Shown here: piece by piece, positions 58,712 through 64,000 of the stretch
How positions within the stretch are numbered: position 1 is the first letter of the stretch
Layout: every line of letters begins with the position of its first letter
Assembly: GCF_024586455.1 (NCBI RefSeq)
Contig: NC_065921.1
Span: 45,282,574-45,346,573, forward strand
Length of the DNA: 64,000 nt
Direction of reading: 5' to 3'
Source: Bactrocera neohumeralis
Taxonomy: Eukaryota > Arthropoda > Insecta > Diptera > Tephritidae
Notes under the pieces: model-generated
What the model saw: only the letters and a program-made list of their open reading frames with translations
Databases searched by the model: none
Told to the model about the DNA's origin: nothing
Made by a program: the position numbers and the translations under genes

Positions 58712-59195
58712 ATATTGGCCGATGTATGCGGTACAAAGTCACCATGAAGGTCGAAAATTTTTACATTAAGTATATGGGGCTATGGAAAGTACTGATCCGC
58801 TTCAAACCATTTTTGACATACAGACTAGGGAAGGAATGCCCCTTAATTTCAGTTATATATATCATACTTTGGGGTTTAAATATTCGGCTTGAACATTTTT
58901 TCTTGAATTTAAACAATTATTGGTCATAAGGCGGTACACACTAGAGACATTATTCATGTCAAGTTTTACCCCGTTATATTAATAACGTTTTGATTTGTGA
59001 AAACTGAACGAATCAAATGGAACTTAAAATTGTGCTTCCCATATAGCAGTATACGTGGTTGGTATCCGATTTCGTCCATTGTTCAATGTGCCATAAGAAT
59101 GAAAGAAGAATGGCACATACCAAATTTTGTCGAAATCGGTCGGTCGGGTCCCGAAATATGGGATTTCTCCAAAAGGTGGGTGGATGGATTGAAAT
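58712..59195. repeat. dispersed AT-rich repeat, two pieces
   Basis: 58712-58800 is the inverse of 18770-18860 ('cacatattggccg', 'ggtcgaaaat', 'agtatatggggct'). 59070-59180 ('gatttcgtccatt', 'accaaattttgtcgaaatcgg', 'cccgaaatatggg') belongs to the same class in a related arrangement. The RTE copy starts directly to the right. Confidence 0.5.
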
Positions 59196-60752
59196 TCACT
59201 TAGGAGTGCCCAGAAACGATTCTTTTACATATGGCTCAAACAATTCACGATTTCCGGTTTTTGAACATTGCTGTCATTCACCCCGGTGGAAAAACGTCTA
59301 GCAACAATTCGTATAAATGCCAAGTCCTTCGATGCGCCCACGGCCCAACGGAAAAGAAGGACGATGTGACCAAAAATGCCTTCTATGGGCGCTTAGAGCG
59401 CACCTATGAGAACTGCCCCCGTCACTATGTAAAAATCGTGCTTGGCGACTTTAACGCTAGGGTGGGCAAGGAAGGTATCTTTGGCACAACAATCGGTAAA
59501 TTCAGCCTCCACGAGGAAACATCCCCAAATTTGTTGAGCTGATCGACTTCGCCGTTGCCCAAAAACTGGTTATCTGTTATACCAGATTCCAACATTGAAA
59601 AATTCACCAAGCTACTATATCTGGATTGAAAAGCCACCAACCAGATCGGTCATCGACTCGGACCACTATCTTGTTGCAGCCAAGATTCGCACACGCCTCT
59701 GTGCAGCAAAAAGCGCACGCCAACAAACGCAAGGAAGGTCTGAGAGCACTCGTCAACAACTCGGTATAAGGGAGTCCCACAGCATTTCAAACTCCTTATG
59801 TACAGCTGCAACCGAAACCATTTGTTTTCGGAAAATGCAAAAGTATAGCTGGTACGATGAGGAGTGCCGTGTCGCAGGGGACAGAAAGCAGGCTGCCTAC
59901 CTCGCAACGTTACAATCGACCACAACACGTGCGGGATGGGATAGATACGGGGAATGAAGAGGGAAGCGAATCGCATTTGCAGACAAAAAAAGGGAGGCCA
60001 AAATGCTGCTGAATGGCAGTGAAAGTATAACGCCAAGAGAAGGCGAACTCGATTCACCAATCGAGGACGATGGAGCCTGAAGAAGTTCGAATGGCAATTA
60101 CCCGTCTGAAGAACAACAAAGCGGCGGAGGCCGATGCATTGCCAGCCGAGCTATTCAAATATGGCAGCGAGATTTGATAAGGAGCATGCATCAGCTCCTT
60201 TGTAGAATGTGGTCTAACGAAAGCATGACTAACGATTGAAATTTAAGTGTGCTCTTCCCAATCCACAAAAAGGGATACCCCACAATCTGCGCCAACTTGT
60301 ATTGTGTGAAAGATTAAAGCCCACCGTCAACAAACTGATTGGACCTTATCAGTGTTACTTTAGACTTAGAGAATCAACAACTGACCAGATATTCGCCATG
60401 TGCGAAATCTTGGAAAAGACCCGGGAAAAGAAAATCGACACGCACTACCTCTTCGTCGATTTCAAAGCTATCGCATTCGATGGAACGATGAAGTGGTTCA
60501 TCGAATTAAAAGACTAGCGCACCCTGGCTAGGTCATGTCGTTCGAGTGGACGAAAATGCTCCAGCTCTGAAAGTATTCGACTCAGTACTCGCCAGGGGAA
60601 GCAGAGGAAGGCCTCCATTCCGTTGGAAAGACCAGATGGAGAAGGACCTGGATTCGCTTGGATTCTGCAATTGGCGCCACCTTGCGAAAAGAAGAAACGA
60701 CTAACTCGGCTATAAACGCGTAAGCGATTTCTACGTTAGTAAAGAAGAATTT
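59196..60752 (+). mobile_element. RTE-like LINE, deleted copy
   Basis: Contains the 5' leader ('ggagtgcccagaaacgattc'), then CAHGPTEKKDDVTKNAFYGR and KIVLGDFNARVGKEGIFGTT (endonuclease, GDFN motif intact), a broken C-terminal endonuclease, and VIDSDHYLVAAKIRTRLCAA with SWYDEECRVAGDRKQAAYL. RT block 1 and LIGPYQCYFRLRESTTD follow, then DTHYLFVDFKAIAFD. The copy then jumps to the 'RIRWNDE' region and the C-terminal end, with the A-D-D box lost. The tail is a single 'aaagaagaa'. Confidence 0.88.
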
Positions 60753-63700
60753 TCGAATATCCGGCTGATTTTACTTCATATAATTGTGATTGTCTGTGAG
60801 GCACTTTATGAAACCTAAGGAGCTTAATATAAAGTTTTGCCATCACGTGAAGGAATTTCTCCGTCTTTGATCTTTGCAAGTTGCAAGATTATCAAATACT
60901 CGGCTACACCTGAACTTAGGCCTGCCTTACTTGTTAGCTTTAGTTTTAAGCTATAAAAAAAAAGCACATGTGAAGTTATTCTAGTTTCGGTGTAGTCACG
61001 GTAAACGGTTTTCCTTGTTTTGAATTAAAAATTTGAAAAAGCTCTCAATAACTCAATAATCACAAAAGGCACTCAATAAAAATGATTCTGACCAATTTCA
61101 CTTCTTTTGCTTTCTTCATTACATATAATTTCGTTACAATAAAAATGTTCTGCCGTAGTTTTGCCTGATCTTTCTATTCAGTAGAACATAAAAATATGTG
61201 TATTTTAATAATTTTAGGGAAATATTCTAGATAGACTCGTCAATTAAAATTGTGATTTTCGGATCACCTTTACCAAATGTCTTGGCTATTGGTTTTGTGA
61301 ATTAACATTCAATTTTTTAGAGGATAGTGGGATAAACTACTCAACAGCCGAAATCGTGTGATTAAGTGTCGGTCTGAACATGGTATTACTTTTGCCTCTC
61401 GCGTATGGTAAACCATGTCTGGTCTTTAATGATAATGCTAAACCAGTTGATTTACAAGTATTTTATTAATATATCGTACTTGAAAGAAAATTATTGAAAT
61501 TTGCCAAGTGACTAACTTATTTATAACACAAAAGCCGAAATTAATTTCATAAAAGTCAAACCCCACAAAGCAAAGAGCCTGAATATAGAGGCCAGTGCTA
61601 TTAAATGTTATGTGCCTCCGAACAATGTGAAGGTGACCACTAAGTGCCTTGTCTTTTTCCTTTAATTGACAAGATTAGACTCAAACGCCTGCTTGCATGC
61701 AAATTGTGGGTACATAAGACATTATATTATATAATGATATTAGCATTAATGGAAGAATTTTACTTTACTACCTGCGCTGGCTTCGGTGTTCGACTGGATT
61801 GTCAGTTTGCTGCTATTAATTGCGTTTAACTGTTTCCAGTCTACTTTTTTATCGTTAATTTGCTTTTTTGTTTTTCCTATATTTGTTTGCGTGCAAAATA
61901 TCTGCCACGCGTACTTGAAGCAATTAAGAAGCCATATAACTTACCACACAATGTTCGGTAAGAAGGCATAAATACTCTAAAGAACATAAGTAGAGTAACT
62001 GTTCGTTTTTATTTTTTGCATCTTCTGTTTTCAATGTCACCGCAAGGAGTATGATGACCTACGTATGCGTCTCTTTAGCCATCTAATTCGACCCTGAGAG
62101 TCGCACATCTTATTGTATTCTGTGCGATCATTGGACGAGGAGGTCTTTTAGAGAGTTCTTTGTTAATTACTTTCGTTTTATATAATAAATGAAATACCTT
62201 TTTTTTGCGACTAAATTGCTTGCACGCTCTCTCTGCATTTGCATAATGGAATTTGCAATTAACCTGCCCAACAGGTTTGAAAGGGAAATATTGTTCAGAG
62301 TTGTTTTGGAAGATGTATTTCCTTTAGTTTCCGTATATTCGTACCAGGTTTATCATGGTGACCGAAGAGCGCGAACTCACTATTGAGAAAGATCTCAAGG
62401 AAATTGAAGTAGTGTCTACTTTAATTTATCAGATATAAAATCGGAAATTTTACCCAGGTCTTTTTGTGTCCAAAAAGATGTTTATTTGATGGAACCGGAT
62501 AATTGCATTAGATTTAAATAAAAAATTTGTATAAAGCCATTGAACCAAGTTTTAGAAAAAAAGAAATTCTTTACAACTAAATTTTGTTTCTTTGAAACCA
62601 AAGTTTTTTTGTACTATTTTTTATAAAATCGCTTATATTTCTAAAAGAAAGCATTTTTACTTTACATATGTATTTATTGACTTTCTTGTTTGAAATTAAA
62701 TTATTTAAAACTTTTCCTTTGGAAGTTTTTCTACAAAACCAGCCGTTTACTTAATTTTTTCAAAAATGCCAAAAATCAAAATGAAGGTCTTAAATTTTCA
62801 GGGATTTTTTTGTCAATATAAAAAGAAAATTTTCAAGCGTTCGCAATGAAACTACCTAAAAGTTATAACTTATAAACCCTATACATATATTCACAACTTA
62901 TCTTTCAATTTGGTATACTTGTATACTACATATAAATTTATGAATATATAAATATGCAAGTATTTCGAATGAAAAGCCACAAAATGCATTTAAATAAAAT
63001 GTATTTAGTTGCACTTCTATTTAAACGTCACTGGTGTCCAATCATCTCTCCAGACGCACGCCGATGTGGCAATTTATTGCCACTTTTATCCACTTTCATT
63101 TGTCTGCTCAACTGCAGCGACTATTTTATTTCATTTTGATTATATTTTTATTTCTGTTAAATGAAATTTCAACTCTCAGTTTCATATGCGGTTAGAATTT
63201 ACAGCGCCTTTAGGGTAATACTAGTTTTTATTTTATAGGTTAACTAAAGTTTACGTTTCCTATTTGAGAAATAATATATTAGTTTGGCACATAACAGCTA
63301 AACAATAATCCGCCAACACAATACTTTCCAAATTCAAATCCAAATGCACTGCTCTTTTTTGTGGTGGCAAGTTGTGTTGTAGAGAGACATGATGTTGTTT
63401 TAGGAAAAATTTCTGAGAAAGAGACTTAAGACATTTCAAAATTCAGTCCAGAAAAGTCCCGAGAAAAAGTTGGAGAGAGGACTAAAGTAATTTGAAATTT
63501 GAGTCCTTGATCATTTATAAAGTACGAAATTTAAAAATACTGAAATATAAACGATATATTAGCTTATATAAATAGGCTGATTTCTTGTGAGGCCACGAAT
63601 AATTTCATTGGGAGAGCTTCACTTGTTTACTGTGATTCCCAGAAAAAGTGCGAAAAAGTGCCAATTCGGCGGTTTCGTAAACTGTTTGGCAAACGAATTG

Positions 63701-64000
63701 CTTCAACCTTAGTCTGGAGAAAGCTGAACAGTGGAGGAAAAAGTATCTACTTAGATTACCTTCTTTTGGAAAGCTGCGTCCTCCACAATCTTTAGCCTTA
63801 TCACATGAGTGTCAATGGGCCAATATCCAGTTAGTACGCTTATTATTGCGGCGATATGAGGCTTGCTAAGAGCTAGCACTTCCTTTTATGTTCCACTTTA
63901 GGTCAGAAAGTTTTTGCAACTCCACAAGATTTTACAATTACTGACGATTCTACGGTGAACAGACAGAGTTGGTCGATTTACAGGGTACCAACAAAAACGG
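60753..64000. other. intergenic, no gene recognised
   Basis: AT-rich DNA with short frames only. 60860-61020 carries a weak trace of the 'cctgaactta...ttgttagc' dispersed-repeat class. No exon, RNA gene or transposon with definable ends is seen in the last 3 kb. Confidence 0.45.

Noticed and set aside
1..64000. CRISPR arrays, tRNA or rRNA genes
   Set aside because: No direct-repeat/spacer arrays, and no cloverleaf with A/B-box motifs or rRNA-like conserved sequence was recognised by eye; the genome type is animal.

Overview
This window looks like a piece of insect chromosome, most likely from a higher dipteran and probably a tephritid-type fruit fly. The DNA is AT-rich with little coding sequence. 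The one clear host gene has fly-style short introns, and its protein reads as an insect cyclic nucleotide-gated (CNG) channel alpha-type subunit. Most recognisable sequence is decayed transposable elements: RTE-like LINEs with 3' (GAA)n tails, R1/I-type LINE pieces, several mariner lineages, a P-like element with a THAP domain, and MITEs. The species call is inference from these families; no database search was possible.

Layout. 0-5.9 kb: intergenic DNA with decayed mariner, RTE and dispersed-repeat fragments. 6.6-8.1 kb: two short inverted-repeat elements, a TA-flanked MITE and a deleted mariner with 28-bp TIRs. 8.5-13.65 kb: a three-level nest, a P-like THAP transposon inside an RTE retrotransposon inside a mariner. 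14.9-22.6 kb: an R1-type C-terminal fragment, two more copies of the same mariner family, an RTE copy with target-site duplications, and repeats. 23.4-29.0 kb: the CNG channel gene on the minus strand. Six exons can be joined in phase, including a last exon that only appears once an apparent stop codon is recognised as part of a splice donor. Its 5' end lies further right and was not located. 29.6-32.9 kb: mariner remnants and a 0.9-kb foldback repeat. 33-37.8 kb: very AT-rich non-coding DNA, a Harbinger-like MITE and a few GC-richer islands that could be promoter or 5' UTR. 37.9-48.4 kb: mariner, MITE and LINE remnants. 49.6-52 kb: a 5'-truncated R1-like insertion with a 14-bp target-site duplication plus a second copy of its 3' UTR. 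52-64 kb: dispersed repeats, one mariner copy with clean ends and one more RTE copy; the last 3 kb shows no gene.

No operon-like or cooperating gene set is present. The CNG subunit would form a cAMP/cGMP-gated cation channel. No transposon copy in the window appears able to mobilise itself. I did not find a previously undescribed biological system. The most useful observations are the three-level transposon nest, the THAP-bearing P-like element, the hidden terminal exon of the CNG gene and the large foldback repeat.
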